Shown here: one piece after another, positions 1 to 8,440 of the stretch
Layout: every line of letters starts with the position of its first letter
How positions within the stretch are numbered: position 1 is the first letter of the stretch
Source: Betaproteobacteria bacterium
Lineage (GTDB): Bacteria; Pseudomonadota; Gammaproteobacteria; Burkholderiales; Usitatibacteraceae
Direction of reading: 5' to 3'
DNA: 64,000 nt
Assembly (NCBI GenBank): GCA_016720855.1
Contig: JADKJU010000002.1
Coordinates: forward strand, 930,001 to 994,000
Notes under the pieces: model-generated
The model's database searches: none
What the model was told of the DNA's origin: nothing
What the model saw: only the letters and a program-made list of their open reading frames with translations
Translations under genes and position numbers: made by a program

Positions 1-392
1 AGCTGAATGCGGCCGGGCACACCATCGTCCTCACGACGCACTACCTGGAGGAGGCCCAGGCCCTGTGCTCGCGCATCGCGATGATGAAGGCCGGGCGCAT
101 CGTGGCGCTCGATTCGACCGAGCGCCTGCTCGCCGCGTTTTCGGAGCGCGTCCTGCGGGTGAAGCTCGATTCGTGCGACCTTCCCGCCTCCCTCACCCCC
201 GGCGCGACCCTCGATGCGTCCGGATGGCACCGGATCCCGGTCGGCAATGCCGCCCAGGTGGAGAGCGCGCTCGCGCGGCTTCGCGAGGCGGGCGCGCGGG
301 TGACGCACCTCGAGGTCGCCGAGCCGGAGCTCGAGGAGGTGTTCGTGAAGATCATGGCGCGCAGCGAGACGCCCGCGCGCGAGGCCGCATGA
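1..392 (+). CDS. ABC transporter ATP-binding protein, C-terminal part (partial)
   Basis: The window opens inside this gene; the reading frame runs from base 3 to a TGA at 390-392. The visible part holds the switch histidine of an ABC ATPase (TTHYLEEAQALC), followed by the usual MMKAGRIVALDS strand and a C-terminal regulatory tail of about 90 residues. The Walker and signature motifs lie upstream of the window. Its stop overlaps the start of the permease gene (ATGA), so the two are translationally coupled and form an ABC-2 type exporter of the YadG/YadH or DrrA/DrrB kind. The substrate cannot be read from the sequence. Confidence 0.9.
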   Translation, partial: LNAAGHTIVLTTHYLEEAQALCSRIAMMKAGRIVALDSTERLLAAFSERVLRVKLDSCDLPASLTPGATLDASGWHRIPVGNAAQVESALARLREAGARVTHLEVAEPELEEVFVKIMARSETPAREAA

Positions 393-1147
393 CGCGCGGC
401 TTCCCGACCCTGTTCCGGAAGGAAGTGATGCGCTTCTGGAAGGTGGCCTTCCAGACCGTGGCGGCGCCAGTGCTCTCTGCGCTCCTCTACCTCGTGATCT
501 TCTCGCACGCGCTGGCCTCGCATGTGGAGGCCTACCCCGGCGTGGGCTACACCCAGTTCCTGGTGCCGGGACTGGCGATGATGTCGATGCTGCAAAACGC
601 GTTCGCCAACGCCTCCTCCTCGCTCATCCAGTCGAAGATAACGGGCAACATCGTGTTCATCCTGCTTGCGCCCCTCACGGCGGGTGACCTCTTCGCCGCC
701 TACCTCCTCGCCGCCGTCGTGCGGGCGGTTGCCGTGGGCGCGGGCGTGATCCTTGCGGCAGCCTGGATGGTCCCGCTTCCGCCTCCGAACCTGCTGTGGC
801 TCGCCGCGTTCGCGTTCACCGGCGCGGGGATCCTCGGCGCGCTGGGCATCGTTGCGGGAATCTGGGCCGAGAAATTCGACCAGCTCGCGGCTTTCCAGAA
901 CTTCGTCATCATGCCGTTCACCTTCCTTGCCGGGGTCTTCTATTCGGTGGAGTCACTGCCCCCCTTCTGGAAGGCGGCCTCGCAACTGAACCCGTTCTTC
1001 TATGTGATCGACGGATTCCGGTATGCCTTTTTCGGGAAGGCGGACGTGTCGCCCTGGGCGAGTCTCGCGATTGCGAGCGCCACGTTCTGTGCCCTATCAT
1101 GGCTGACTCTTCGCCTGCTGCGCTCGGGCTACAAGTTGAGGCATTGA
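389..1147 (+). CDS. ABC-2 type transporter permease
   Basis: This 252-residue integral membrane protein is the partner of the overlapping ATPase gene. After a short cytoplasmic start with a KEVMRFWK segment typical of ABC-2 permeases, about six hydrophobic segments follow, with the characteristic late FLAGVFYSVESLPPFW and LNPFFYVIDGFRY motifs. The ATG at 389 overlaps the upstream TGA. ABC-2 permeases of this kind export lipids, polysaccharides or drugs; the sequence does not say which. The pair lies just upstream of a bolA-like gene, a setting seen in other betaproteobacteria near the mla genes, but I cannot see mla genes here. Confidence 0.9.
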   Translation: MTRGFPTLFRKEVMRFWKVAFQTVAAPVLSALLYLVIFSHALASHVEAYPGVGYTQFLVPGLAMMSMLQNAFANASSSLIQSKITGNIVFILLAPLTAGDLFAAYLLAAVVRAVAVGAGVILAAAWMVPLPPPNLLWLAAFAFTGAGILGALGIVAGIWAEKFDQLAAFQNFVIMPFTFLAGVFYSVESLPPFWKAASQLNPFFYVIDGFRYAFFGKADVSPWASLAIASATFCALSWLTLRLLRSGYKLRH

Positions 1148-1154
1148 GGTCACC

Positions 1155-1394
1155 ATGGCCGACAGAAGATCCATCGATGAAACGATCCGCCAGGGGCTCG
1201 AGTGCACGCACGTCGAGGTCCGCGGCGACGACGGGGCGCACTTCGAGGCGCTCATCGTGAGCCCCTCCTTCGCGGGGCTTTCCCGCGTGCGCCGGCACCA
1301 GCTGGTCTATGCCGCGCTGGGCGACCGCATGCGCGAGGAGATCCACGCGCTCTCGATGCAAACCCTGTCGCCTGAGGAGTGGACCGGCCGCTGA
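1155..1394 (+). CDS. BolA/IbaG family protein
   Basis: This small protein of 79 residues has the BolA fold signature: an N-terminal helix with LECTHVEVRGDDGAHFEALIV, a central FAGLSRVRRHQLVYAAL segment, and the conserved histidine in EEIHALSMQTLSPEEW. BolA-type proteins bind monothiol glutaredoxins through a shared iron-sulfur cluster. The length and C-terminal HALSMQT motif resemble IbaG/YrbA more than BolA itself. It starts 7 bases after the permease stop and probably shares that transcript. In related genomes murA often follows this gene; here hisG follows directly. Confidence 0.85.
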   Translation: MADRRSIDETIRQGLECTHVEVRGDDGAHFEALIVSPSFAGLSRVRRHQLVYAALGDRMREEIHALSMQTLSPEEWTGR

Positions 1395-1433
1395 CCCGAT
1401 GCCCGGGCCGGCCCGACCGGTTCCCTGAAACGA

Positions 1434-1451
1434 ACCCTGCAGAAGCAGGGT
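1434..1451 (+). other. Perfect hairpin in the bolA-hisG gap
   Basis: Bases 1434-1440 (ACCCTGC) pair perfectly with 1445-1451 (GCAGGGT) across an AGAA loop. No T-tract follows, so this is not a classical terminator, and no His-rich leader peptide is visible in the 110-base gap. It may be an RNA processing or stability element ahead of the his operon. Confidence 0.35.
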
Positions 1452-1504
1452 GACGATGTTCGGGCCCGGTGCCCGCCCGCCCGCGTCAACCCGAGAGCCC
1501 CGTC

Positions 1505-2143
1505 ATGATCACCATCGCGCTTTCCAAGGGTCGCATCTACGAGGAAACGAAGCCGCTCCTCGAGGCGGCGGGCATCGTTCCCGCCGAGGACCCGGAGGTA
1601 TCCCGCAAGCTGATCCTCCCTACCGCGAAGGCTGGCGTCCGGGTGATCATCGTGCGCGCCTCCGATGTGCCCACGTACGTGCAGTACGGCGCCGCCGACC
1701 TGGGCGTTGCCGGGCGTGACCTGCTGATCGAGCACGGGGGCCGCGGCCTCTACCAGCCCCTCGACCTGGGCATCGCGCGCTGCCGGATGATGGTGGCGGT
1801 GTCCGAGGATTTCGACTATCCCGCGGCGGTGCGCCAGGGCGCCCGGCTGCGCGTGGCGACCAAGTACATGCAGGTGGCGCGCGAGCACTTCGCCGCCAAG
1901 GGCGTGCACGTGGATCTCATCAAGCTCTACGGGTCGATGGAACTCGCGCCCCTGGTCGGGCTCGCCGACGCCATCGTGGACCTCGTGGACACCGGCAGCA
2001 CCCTGCGCGCCAACCGCCTCAAGGCTGTCGAGGAGATCCTGGCGGTATCCAGCCGGCTCATCGTGAATCCCGCCTCGATGAAGGTGAAGCGCGCCGAAGT
2101 GCTGCCGCTCATCGAGGCTTTCGAGAGGGCATCCCGTGCCTGA
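1505..2143 (+). CDS. hisG: ATP phosphoribosyltransferase, short form
   Basis: HisG condenses ATP and PRPP in the first step of histidine synthesis. The protein has 212 residues and begins MITIALSKGRIYEE. It contains the PRPP-binding segment around IVDLVDTGSTLRAN (about residues 155-168) and stops where long HisG enzymes continue into an ACT-like regulatory domain. It is therefore the HisG-S type, which in known cases needs HisZ as regulatory partner; hisZ is not in this window. I chose the ATG at 1505 over the upstream GTG at 1469 because family members begin at this point. The end overlaps hisD by 8 bases. Confidence 0.97.
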   Translation: MITIALSKGRIYEETKPLLEAAGIVPAEDPEVSRKLILPTAKAGVRVIIVRASDVPTYVQYGAADLGVAGRDLLIEHGGRGLYQPLDLGIARCRMMVAVSEDFDYPAAVRQGARLRVATKYMQVAREHFAAKGVHVDLIKLYGSMELAPLVGLADAIVDLVDTGSTLRANRLKAVEEILAVSSRLIVNPASMKVKRAEVLPLIEAFERASRA

Positions 2144-3443
2144 ACCGCGCCGGCTGTCGAGCCGCGACCCCGGATTCGAAGCGCAGCTCGATTCGCTCCT
2201 TGCGTTCGAGGGCGCCCAGGACGAAGGAGTGGACCGGGCCGTGGCGGCAATCCTCGCGGACGTGCAGCGGCGCGGGGACGAGGCGCTCCTGGACTACACG
2301 CGCAGATTCGACCGCTGGTCCCCGGCCTCGGCATCCCATCTCGAGGTGACTGCGTCCGCCTGCCGCGAGGCGCTGGCCCGCATCGGCCGCCCGGAACGGG
2401 AGGCCCTCGAGACCGCAGCCGCACGCATCCGCGCCTATCACGACCATCAGCATCTGCGCAGCTGGCGGATCGAGGACGAGGATGGCACGATGCTCGGCCA
2501 GCAGGTCACGCCGCTCGATCGCGTCGGCCTGTACGTGCCCGGAGGCAAGGCCGCCTACCCGTCCTCGGTCTTGATGAATGCGGTGGCCGCGAAGGTTGCC
2601 GGCGTACCCGAGCTGGTCATGGTGGTGCCCACGCCGGACGGCGCGACGAACGATTACGTGCTGGCGGCCGCTTCGCTCGCCGGCGTTGACCGCATCTTCC
2701 GCCTGGGCGGCGCCCAGGCGATCGGGGCCCTCGCGTTCGGAACGCGCAGCGTCCCGGCCGTCGACAAGATCGTCGGACCCGGCAACGCCTACGTGGCCGC
2801 CGCGAAGCGCCGGGTCTTCGGCCGTGTGGGCATCGACATGGTGGCTGGCCCCTCGGAAATTCTCGTCGTGGCCGACGCCTCGGCGAACCCGGACTGGGTT
2901 GCGATGGATCTCTTTTCGCAGGCCGAACACGACGAGATCGCCCAGTCGATCCTGCTCACGCCCGATGCGGCGTTCGCCGACCGGGTCCTCGCATCCATGC
3001 GCGCGAGCCTCGACGCGATGCCGCGGCGCGCCATCATCGCGGCCAGCCTGGCCAATCGCGGTGCGCTCATCGTGGTGCGCGACATGGACGAGGCCTGCGC
3101 GATCGCCAACAGGATCGCGCCCGAGCACCTGGAGCTGGCCGTGGCCGACCCGGACGCGCTGCTGCCGAAGATCCGTCACGCGGGCGCCATCTTCATGGGC
3201 CACTATTCCTCGGAGTCGCTGGGAGACTACTGCGCGGGGCCGAACCACGTGCTGCCCACTTCCCGCACCGCACGGTTCTCATCGCCGCTGGGGGTCCATG
3301 ACTTCCAGAAGCGCTCGAGCCTGATTCGCGTCACGCGCGAGGGGGCTGTCCGGCTCGGGGCCACGGCGCGCACGCTCGCCCGCGCCGAGGGGCTGGAAGC
3401 GCACGCGCGAAGCGCGGAGCTGCGAAGCGAGAAGGGCCAATGA
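2136..3443 (+). CDS. hisD: Histidinol dehydrogenase
   Basis: HisD performs the last two steps of the pathway, oxidising L-histidinol to L-histidine with two NAD+. The 435-residue product has the expected length. Visible signatures are KIVGPGNAYVAAAKR and MVAGPSEILVVAD in the dinucleotide and substrate region, SQAEHDEIAQ supplying the zinc-ligand Gln and His, and the PEHLEL segment. The GTG start at 2136 lies inside the end of hisG. The hisC start overlaps its stop by four bases, indicating tight translational coupling in the operon. Confidence 0.97.
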   Translation: MPEPRRLSSRDPGFEAQLDSLLAFEGAQDEGVDRAVAAILADVQRRGDEALLDYTRRFDRWSPASASHLEVTASACREALARIGRPEREALETAAARIRAYHDHQHLRSWRIEDEDGTMLGQQVTPLDRVGLYVPGGKAAYPSSVLMNAVAAKVAGVPELVMVVPTPDGATNDYVLAAASLAGVDRIFRLGGAQAIGALAFGTRSVPAVDKIVGPGNAYVAAAKRRVFGRVGIDMVAGPSEILVVADASANPDWVAMDLFSQAEHDEIAQSILLTPDAAFADRVLASMRASLDAMPRRAIIAASLANRGALIVVRDMDEACAIANRIAPEHLELAVADPDALLPKIRHAGAIFMGHYSSESLGDYCAGPNHVLPTSRTARFSSPLGVHDFQKRSSLIRVTREGAVRLGATARTLARAEGLEAHARSAELRSEKGQ

Positions 3444-4510
3444 AGGGCGCCGAGCAGTGGGTGCGCGACGAAATCCGCGCGCTGCGGGCCTACCACGTTG
3501 CTCCGGCGGCCGGCTTCGTGAAGCTCGACGCGATGGAGAACCCGTATCGCCTGCCGCCGGAGCTTGCGGACGACCTCGGCCGCCACCTCGCACAGGTCGC
3601 GATGAACCGCTACCCCGATCCCGAGGCGCCCCGCCTGAAGGCGATCCTGCGCGAGGCGATGGCGATTCCAGACGGGCTCGGCATGGTCCTCGGCAACGGC
3701 TCGGACGAGATCCTGCAGATAATTGCCGTGGCGCTCGCGAAACCCGAGGCCGTGATGCTCGCGCTCGAGCCCTCGTTCGTGATGTACCGGATGAGCGCCA
3801 TCACCGCCGGCATGCGCTTTGCCGGGGTGGATCTCGCGGGCGATTTCTCGCTGGATCTTCCGGCGACACTGGCAGCGGTCGGGCGGCTTCGGCCCGCGCT
3901 CACCTGGATCGCCTATCCCAACAACCCCACGGGAACGCTGTTTTCCCGCGAGGCGATCCTTGCCATCGTCGAGGCCTCGCCCGGACTCGTGGTGGTGGAC
4001 GAGGCCTACTACGCTTTTTCGGGCGGGGCGTCCCTCCTGTCCGAGGTGGGGCGGCATCCCAATCTCGTGCTGGTGCGCACTGTCTCGAAGCTCGGGCTCG
4101 CCGGCCTTCGTCTGGGACTCGCGGTCGGGCCCGCCGACTGGCTGGAGGAATTCGACAAGGTCCGCCTTCCCTACAACGTGAACGTGCTATCTGCGGCGGC
4201 GGCGGAATTCATCCTCTCCCGCCGCGAGGTGCTGGAGGGGCAGACGCGCCGGATCGTCCTCGATCGCGCGCGGCTCGAGGAGGGGCTGGACGCGATCCCC
4301 GGCGTGACCCGATTTCCCTCCGCGGCGAACTTCGTGCTGGTGCGCGTTGCGGACGCGCCGCGGACGTTCGAGTCTCTCAAGGCGCGTGGTATATTGGTTC
4401 GCACCCTCCACGGCTCTCATCCCCTGCTCGCCAACTGCCTCCGGCTCACGGTCGGGGCTCCCGACGAAAACGCGAGGTTACTCGCGGCACTTGCCCAGGC
4501 GACCGGCTGA
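3440..4510 (+). CDS. hisC: Histidinol-phosphate aminotransferase
   Basis: HisC transfers an amino group from glutamate to imidazole acetol phosphate, using PLP. The 356-residue protein is an aspartate aminotransferase-fold enzyme: DAMENPYRLPPE at the N-terminus, YPNNPTG in the substrate site, VVVDEAYYAFS with the PLP-pyridine aspartate, and the Schiff-base lysine in RTVSKLGLAGLRLG. The C-terminal arginine lies in NCLRLTVGAPDEN. Its ATG overlaps the hisD stop, and hisB starts 4 bases after its stop. Confidence 0.97.
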   Translation: MKGAEQWVRDEIRALRAYHVAPAAGFVKLDAMENPYRLPPELADDLGRHLAQVAMNRYPDPEAPRLKAILREAMAIPDGLGMVLGNGSDEILQIIAVALAKPEAVMLALEPSFVMYRMSAITAGMRFAGVDLAGDFSLDLPATLAAVGRLRPALTWIAYPNNPTGTLFSREAILAIVEASPGLVVVDEAYYAFSGGASLLSEVGRHPNLVLVRTVSKLGLAGLRLGLAVGPADWLEEFDKVRLPYNVNVLSAAAAEFILSRREVLEGQTRRIVLDRARLEEGLDAIPGVTRFPSAANFVLVRVADAPRTFESLKARGILVRTLHGSHPLLANCLRLTVGAPDENARLLAALAQATG

Positions 4511-4514
4511 ATCC

Positions 4515-5102
4515 ATGCGCACCGCGGAAATCCAGCGAGACACGAAAGAAACCCAGGTCTACGTCTCCGTGAACCTCGACGGCACCGGGAAGGCGAGCCT
4601 CGCCTCGGGCATCCCGTTCCTGGACCACATGCTCGACCAGATCGCCCGCCATGGGGCCGTGGACCTTGCCGTGAAGGCCAGGGGCGATCTCGACATCGAC
4701 GCCCACCACACGGTGGAGGACATCGGCATCACGCTCGGCATGGCGGTCGCGAAGGCGCTCGCCGACAAGAAGGGCATCCGTCGCTACGGGCACGCCTACG
4801 TCCCCCTCGACGAAGCGCTCTCCCGCGCGGTGGTCGATTTCTCGGGCAGGCCGGGCCTGGAATTCCACGTCGCCTTCACGCGGGCCCGGGTGGGCGAGTT
4901 CGACGTGGACCTCACCCGGGAGTTCTTCCAGGGCTTCGTGAACCACGCGCTCGCCACCGTTCATCTGGACAACCTGCGCGGCGACAATTCGCACCACCAG
5001 TGCGAAACGATCTTCAAGGCGTTCGCGCGCGCGCTGCGAATGGCGGTCGAGCCCGATTCGCGCGCGGCAGGCGTCGTTCCCTCCACGAAGGGAACCCTCT
5101 AG
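4515..5102 (+). CDS. hisB: Imidazoleglycerol-phosphate dehydratase
   Basis: HisB dehydrates imidazole glycerol phosphate to imidazole acetol phosphate. The 195-residue protein is the monofunctional form, without the histidinol-phosphatase domain fused to it in enterobacteria. The two manganese-binding histidine clusters are visible as DIDAHHTVED (about residues 70) and RGDNSHHQCETIFKAFARAL (about residues 160-175), with FLDHMLDQIARHG near the start. The ATG at 4515 gives the normal family N-terminus. A separate histidinol phosphatase must be encoded elsewhere. Confidence 0.97.
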   Translation: MRTAEIQRDTKETQVYVSVNLDGTGKASLASGIPFLDHMLDQIARHGAVDLAVKARGDLDIDAHHTVEDIGITLGMAVAKALADKKGIRRYGHAYVPLDEALSRAVVDFSGRPGLEFHVAFTRARVGEFDVDLTREFFQGFVNHALATVHLDNLRGDNSHHQCETIFKAFARALRMAVEPDSRAAGVVPSTKGTL

Positions 5103-5140
5103 GCAAATCACCGCAGCCGGGGCGTGGCCCCGGGGCCGGC

Positions 5141-5776
5141 ATGGGACAGCGCATCGCAATCGTCGATTACGGGATGGGCAACCTTCGCTCGGTGGAGAAG
5201 GCGCTCGTGCACGTGGCGCCGGCCGCCTCGGTCGCGATCACGTCCGAGCCGGATGCCATCCGCGCGGCGGACCGGGTTGTCTTCCCGGGGCAGGGGGCCA
5301 TGCCCGACTGCATGAAATGTCTCGTGGAAAGCGGTCTGGGAGAGGCGGTCGGGGAAGCGGCGGCCACGAAGCCGTTCCTGGGGCTGTGCATCGGGCTGCA
5401 GATGCTCTTCGAGCGCAGCGACGAAGGCGACACGCCCGGCCTCGCCATCCTCCCGGGCGAAATCCTCGCCTTTGCGCGGGCCGCGCAGACGCGGCAGGCC
5501 GGGTTCAAGATTCCCCACATGGGCTGGAACGAGGTCTGGCAGGCGAAGGCCCATCCGATCTGGAAGGGGATCGCGGACGGGGCGCGCTTCTATTTCGTGC
5601 ACAGCTATTATTGCCAGCCCCGCGACCCCGCGCTTGTGGCGGCGACTACGCACTACCCGCACGCCTTTACCTCGGCCATCGCGAGGGATAACATCTTCGC
5701 GACGCAATTCCATCCTGAGAAAAGCAGCGCCGCGGGGCTCACGCTACTCGAGAACTTCACTTCCTGGACCCCTTAA
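5141..5776 (+). CDS. hisH: Imidazole glycerol phosphate synthase, glutaminase subunit
   Basis: HisH releases ammonia from glutamine and passes it to HisF. The 211-residue protein is a class I glutamine amidotransferase: IVDYGMGNLRSVEKAL at the N-terminus, the nucleophilic cysteine in GLCIGLQMLF (about residue 80), and the His-Glu pair in TQFHPEKSS near the C-terminus. It follows hisB by 38 bases, and hisA and hisF lie downstream in the same operon. The start at 5141 gives the standard MGQRIAIVDYG beginning. Confidence 0.97.
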   Translation: MGQRIAIVDYGMGNLRSVEKALVHVAPAASVAITSEPDAIRAADRVVFPGQGAMPDCMKCLVESGLGEAVGEAAATKPFLGLCIGLQMLFERSDEGDTPGLAILPGEILAFARAAQTRQAGFKIPHMGWNEVWQAKAHPIWKGIADGARFYFVHSYYCQPRDPALVAATTHYPHAFTSAIARDNIFATQFHPEKSSAAGLTLLENFTSWTP

Positions 5777-5798
5777 GGATCCGGCCCCGACCGCTCCC

Positions 5799-6536
5799 AT
5801 GCTGATCATTCCCGCGATCGACCTCAAGGACGGCCGCTGCGTTCGCCTCGAACAGGGCGACATGGCGACCGCCACCGTCTTTTCCGACGACCCCGGAAAG
5901 ACCGCCACGCACTGGGCCGGGCTCGGCGCGCGTCGCGTCCACGTGGTGGACCTTAACGGCGCCTTCGCCGGCAAGCCGGTCAACGAATCGGCGATCAGGG
6001 CGATCATCGCGGCCGTCGATCACGACATCCCGGTCCAGGTGGGTGGCGGCATTCGCGACCTCGATACGATCGAGCGCTACCTGGACGACGGCGTCTCCTA
6101 CGTGATCATCGGGACGGCGGCGGTGAAGAACCCCGGCTTCCTGCACGAGGCTTGCGACGCCTTTCCGGGCCACATCATGGTCGGGCTCGACGCGAGAGAC
6201 GGCAAGGTCGCAACCGACGGCTGGTCCAAGCTCACGGGCCACGACGTCGTGGATCTTGCCAAGCGCTTCCAGGATTACGGTGTCGAGGCCATCATCCATA
6301 CCGACATCGGACGCGATGGCATGCTCAAGGGTGTGAACGTCGAAGCGACCGTGAAGCTCGCCCAGGCGCTTGCCATCCCGGTCATCGCAAGCGGCGGCAT
6401 TGCCAATCTCGACGACGTGAGGCGGCTTTGCGCCGTCGAGCCCGAAGGCATCGTCGGCGCCATCACCGGCCGGGCCATCTACGAGGGACGCCTCGATTTC
6501 GTCGCGGCCCAGAAGCTGGCCGACGGCGAGGCCTGA
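5799..6536 (+). CDS. hisA: ProFAR isomerase (HisA)
   Basis: HisA isomerises ProFAR to PRFAR, a sugar-opening step. The 245-residue (beta/alpha)8 barrel shows both halves of its duplicated phosphate-binding motif, with the catalytic aspartates in IIPAIDLKDGRCVRL (about residue 8) and IHTDIGRDGMLKG (about residue 130), and the glycine-rich strands VQVGGGIR and VIASGGI. It is distinguished from the paralogous HisF by its LKDG motif and its place before hisF. Confidence 0.97.
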   Translation: MLIIPAIDLKDGRCVRLEQGDMATATVFSDDPGKTATHWAGLGARRVHVVDLNGAFAGKPVNESAIRAIIAAVDHDIPVQVGGGIRDLDTIERYLDDGVSYVIIGTAAVKNPGFLHEACDAFPGHIMVGLDARDGKVATDGWSKLTGHDVVDLAKRFQDYGVEAIIHTDIGRDGMLKGVNVEATVKLAQALAIPVIASGGIANLDDVRRLCAVEPEGIVGAITGRAIYEGRLDFVAAQKLADGEA

Positions 6537-6575
6537 CCGGCGAACGGCCGGCGCCTCGCACCGCCCCACGAGACC

Positions 6576-7337
6576 ATGGGCCTCGCCAAGCGCATCATTC
6601 CCTGCCTCGACGTTCACGCGGGCCGCGTGGTCAAGGGCATCAATTTCGTGAGCCTGCGCGACGCGGGCGACCCGGTGGAAGTCGCGCGCCGTTACGACGA
6701 GGAGGGGGCGGATGAGATCACCTTCCTCGACATCACCGCGTCGAGCGACGCCCGCGACACCATCATCCCGGTGATCGAGCGCGTGGCCGAGCAGGTGTTC
6801 ATCCCGCTCACCGTCGGCGGCGGCGTGCGCAAGGTGGACGACGTGAGAAAGCTCCTCAATGCGGGCGCGGACAAGGTGAGCATCAACACCGCGGCCATCG
6901 AAAATCCCGCGCTCGTCGCGGAAGCGGCGCATCGCTTCGGCTCCCAGGCCATCGTCGTCGCCATCGACGCCAAGCAGGCCGGTCCGGGCAGGTGGGAGGT
7001 CTACACGCACGGCGGAAGACAACCCACCGGTCTCGACGCCGTGGAGTGGGCGGTCAGGATGGCAGGGCTTGGCGCGGGAGAGATCCTCCTCACCAGCATG
7101 GACCGCGACGGCACGAAGGCGGGGTTCGACCTGGAGCTTACGCGCGCGGTGTCGCGCGCCGTTCCCGTGCCGGTGGTTGCGAGCGGAGGCGTCGGGACCC
7201 TCGAGCACCTGGCGCAGGGCGTCGAGATCGGCGGGGCGGACGCGGTGCTGGCCGCCTCGATATTCCATTACGGGGAGTTCTCGGTGGGCGAGGCGAAGCG
7301 CTTCATGGCCGGCCGCGGCATCGAGATGAGGCTCTAG
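6576..7337 (+). CDS. hisF: Imidazole glycerol phosphate synthase, cyclase subunit
   Basis: HisF uses ammonia from HisH to turn PRFAR into imidazole glycerol phosphate and AICAR. The 253-residue (beta/alpha)8 barrel carries the catalytic aspartates in IIPCLDVHAGRVVKG (about residue 11) and VVAIDAKQ (about residue 130), and the phosphate-binding loops TVGGGVR, SINTAAI and VVASGGVG. The size is normal for the family. It lies 39 bases after hisA and 8 bases before hisI. Confidence 0.97.
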   Translation: MGLAKRIIPCLDVHAGRVVKGINFVSLRDAGDPVEVARRYDEEGADEITFLDITASSDARDTIIPVIERVAEQVFIPLTVGGGVRKVDDVRKLLNAGADKVSINTAAIENPALVAEAAHRFGSQAIVVAIDAKQAGPGRWEVYTHGGRQPTGLDAVEWAVRMAGLGAGEILLTSMDRDGTKAGFDLELTRAVSRAVPVPVVASGGVGTLEHLAQGVEIGGADAVLAASIFHYGEFSVGEAKRFMAGRGIEMRL

Positions 7338-7345
7338 GGCGAGCC

Positions 7346-7744
7346 ATGGACTACCTCGACGCCATTGCCTGGAACGCCGACGGCCTCGTGCCCGCCGTGG
7401 CGCAGGATGCCGCATCGGGTGAAGTCCTGATGCTCGCCTGGATGAACCGCGAATCCCTGGCGAAGACCGTCTCCACGGGCGAGGCGGTGTACTGGTCGCG
7501 CTCGCGCGCAAGGCTCTGGCGCAAGGGCGAGACTTCGGGGCACCTGCAGCGCATCGTCGACATCCGGCTCGATTGCGACGCCGATGCGATCCTGCTTCGC
7601 GTCGAGCAGGTGGGCGGCATCGCCTGCCACACCGGCCGTCGGCGCTGCTTCTTCAACTTGCTGGGGTCCGAAGGCGGCTCGGCGCGTTGGAGCGCGACGG
7701 ACCCGGTCCTCTCCGATCCGGGAAGATTCCGAAATGGCGGCTGA
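7346..7744 (+). CDS. hisI: Phosphoribosyl-AMP cyclohydrolase
   Basis: HisI opens the purine ring of phosphoribosyl-AMP in the third pathway step. The 132-residue protein has the metal-binding DCDADAILL motif and the CHTGRRRCFF motif, with the zinc-ligand cysteines split between them as in the family. Here hisI and hisE are separate genes, unlike the enterobacterial HisIE fusion, but they overlap by 11 bases, an arrangement from which a fusion could readily arise. Confidence 0.97.
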   Translation: MDYLDAIAWNADGLVPAVAQDAASGEVLMLAWMNRESLAKTVSTGEAVYWSRSRARLWRKGETSGHLQRIVDIRLDCDADAILLRVEQVGGIACHTGRRRCFFNLLGSEGGSARWSATDPVLSDPGRFRNGG

Positions 7745-8066
7745 CAGGACGATCCTCGAACGGCTGGAAGCGGCGATTGCGGCGCGACGCGAGGCCGACC
7801 CTTCCTCCTCCTACGTGGCGAATCTCAACGCCAAGGGGCTGGATGCCATCCTCAAGAAGATCGGCGAGGAGGCCACGGAGACCGTCATCGCCGCCAAGAC
7901 GGGGGAGCGCGCCGGCATCGTCCACGAGACGGCCGACCTCTGGTTCCACTGCCTGGTGCTGTTGGGGCGGCAGGGGATTGCCGTATCCGAAGTGCTTGCC
8001 GAGCTCGAGCGGCGCGAGGGCCGCCCGGGAATCGAGGAAAAGGCCTCACGAAAGGAATCGCGATGA
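7734..8066 (+). CDS. hisE: Phosphoribosyl-ATP pyrophosphatase
   Basis: HisE hydrolyses phosphoribosyl-ATP to phosphoribosyl-AMP, the second pathway step. The 110-residue all-alpha protein has the MazG-like metal-binding pattern KIGEEATETVIAAK followed by ETADLWFHCLVLL. It starts inside hisI and its stop overlaps the hinT start (ATGA). Length and spacing fit the stand-alone betaproteobacterial form. Confidence 0.96.
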   Translation: MAADRTILERLEAAIAARREADPSSSYVANLNAKGLDAILKKIGEEATETVIAAKTGERAGIVHETADLWFHCLVLLGRQGIAVSEVLAELERREGRPGIEEKASRKESR

Positions 8067-8419
8067 ACAAGGACGACTGCCTCTTCTGCAGGATCGCGGC
8101 GGGAAGCATCCCGTCGAAGAAGGTCTACGAGGACGAGGAGATCCTCGCCTTCCACGACATCCAGCCGGTCGCGCCGGTCCATTTCCTGATGATCCCGAAA
8201 GAGCACATCGACTCGATGGCCGAATGCGGCCCCGAGCATGCGCCGGTTCTGGGCCGCATGATGGCCATGGCCGGCCGGCTCGCGAAGGAGCAGGGGGCCA
8301 CCGACGGCTTCCGCACCATCGTGAACACGGGCAGGGTGGGGCGGCAGGACGTGTATCATTTGCATGTCCACATCATCGGCGGCCCGGATCGCCTTCCGCG
8401 AATGATCGCTGCGGAATAG
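8063..8419 (+). CDS. hinT: HIT family purine nucleoside phosphoramidase
   Basis: HinT-type proteins hydrolyse adenosine phosphoramidates and lysyl-AMP. The 118-residue product begins with the CLFCRIAAGSIPSKKVYED segment and carries the histidine triad in YHLHVHIIGG (about residues 97-106), with FLMIPKEHI near the nucleotide site. The gene overlaps hisE by four bases, so it is translated as the last gene of the his transcript, a common neighbour order in betaproteobacteria. Confidence 0.95.
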   Translation: MNKDDCLFCRIAAGSIPSKKVYEDEEILAFHDIQPVAPVHFLMIPKEHIDSMAECGPEHAPVLGRMMAMAGRLAKEQGATDGFRTIVNTGRVGRQDVYHLHVHIIGGPDRLPRMIAAE

Positions 8420-8440
8420 CGACGCCGCAAGGAGCGTTCC

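Noticed and set aside
1395..1504. A histidine operon attenuator before hisG.
   Set aside because: There is a hairpin but no His-codon-rich leader peptide, no alternative stems and no T-run.
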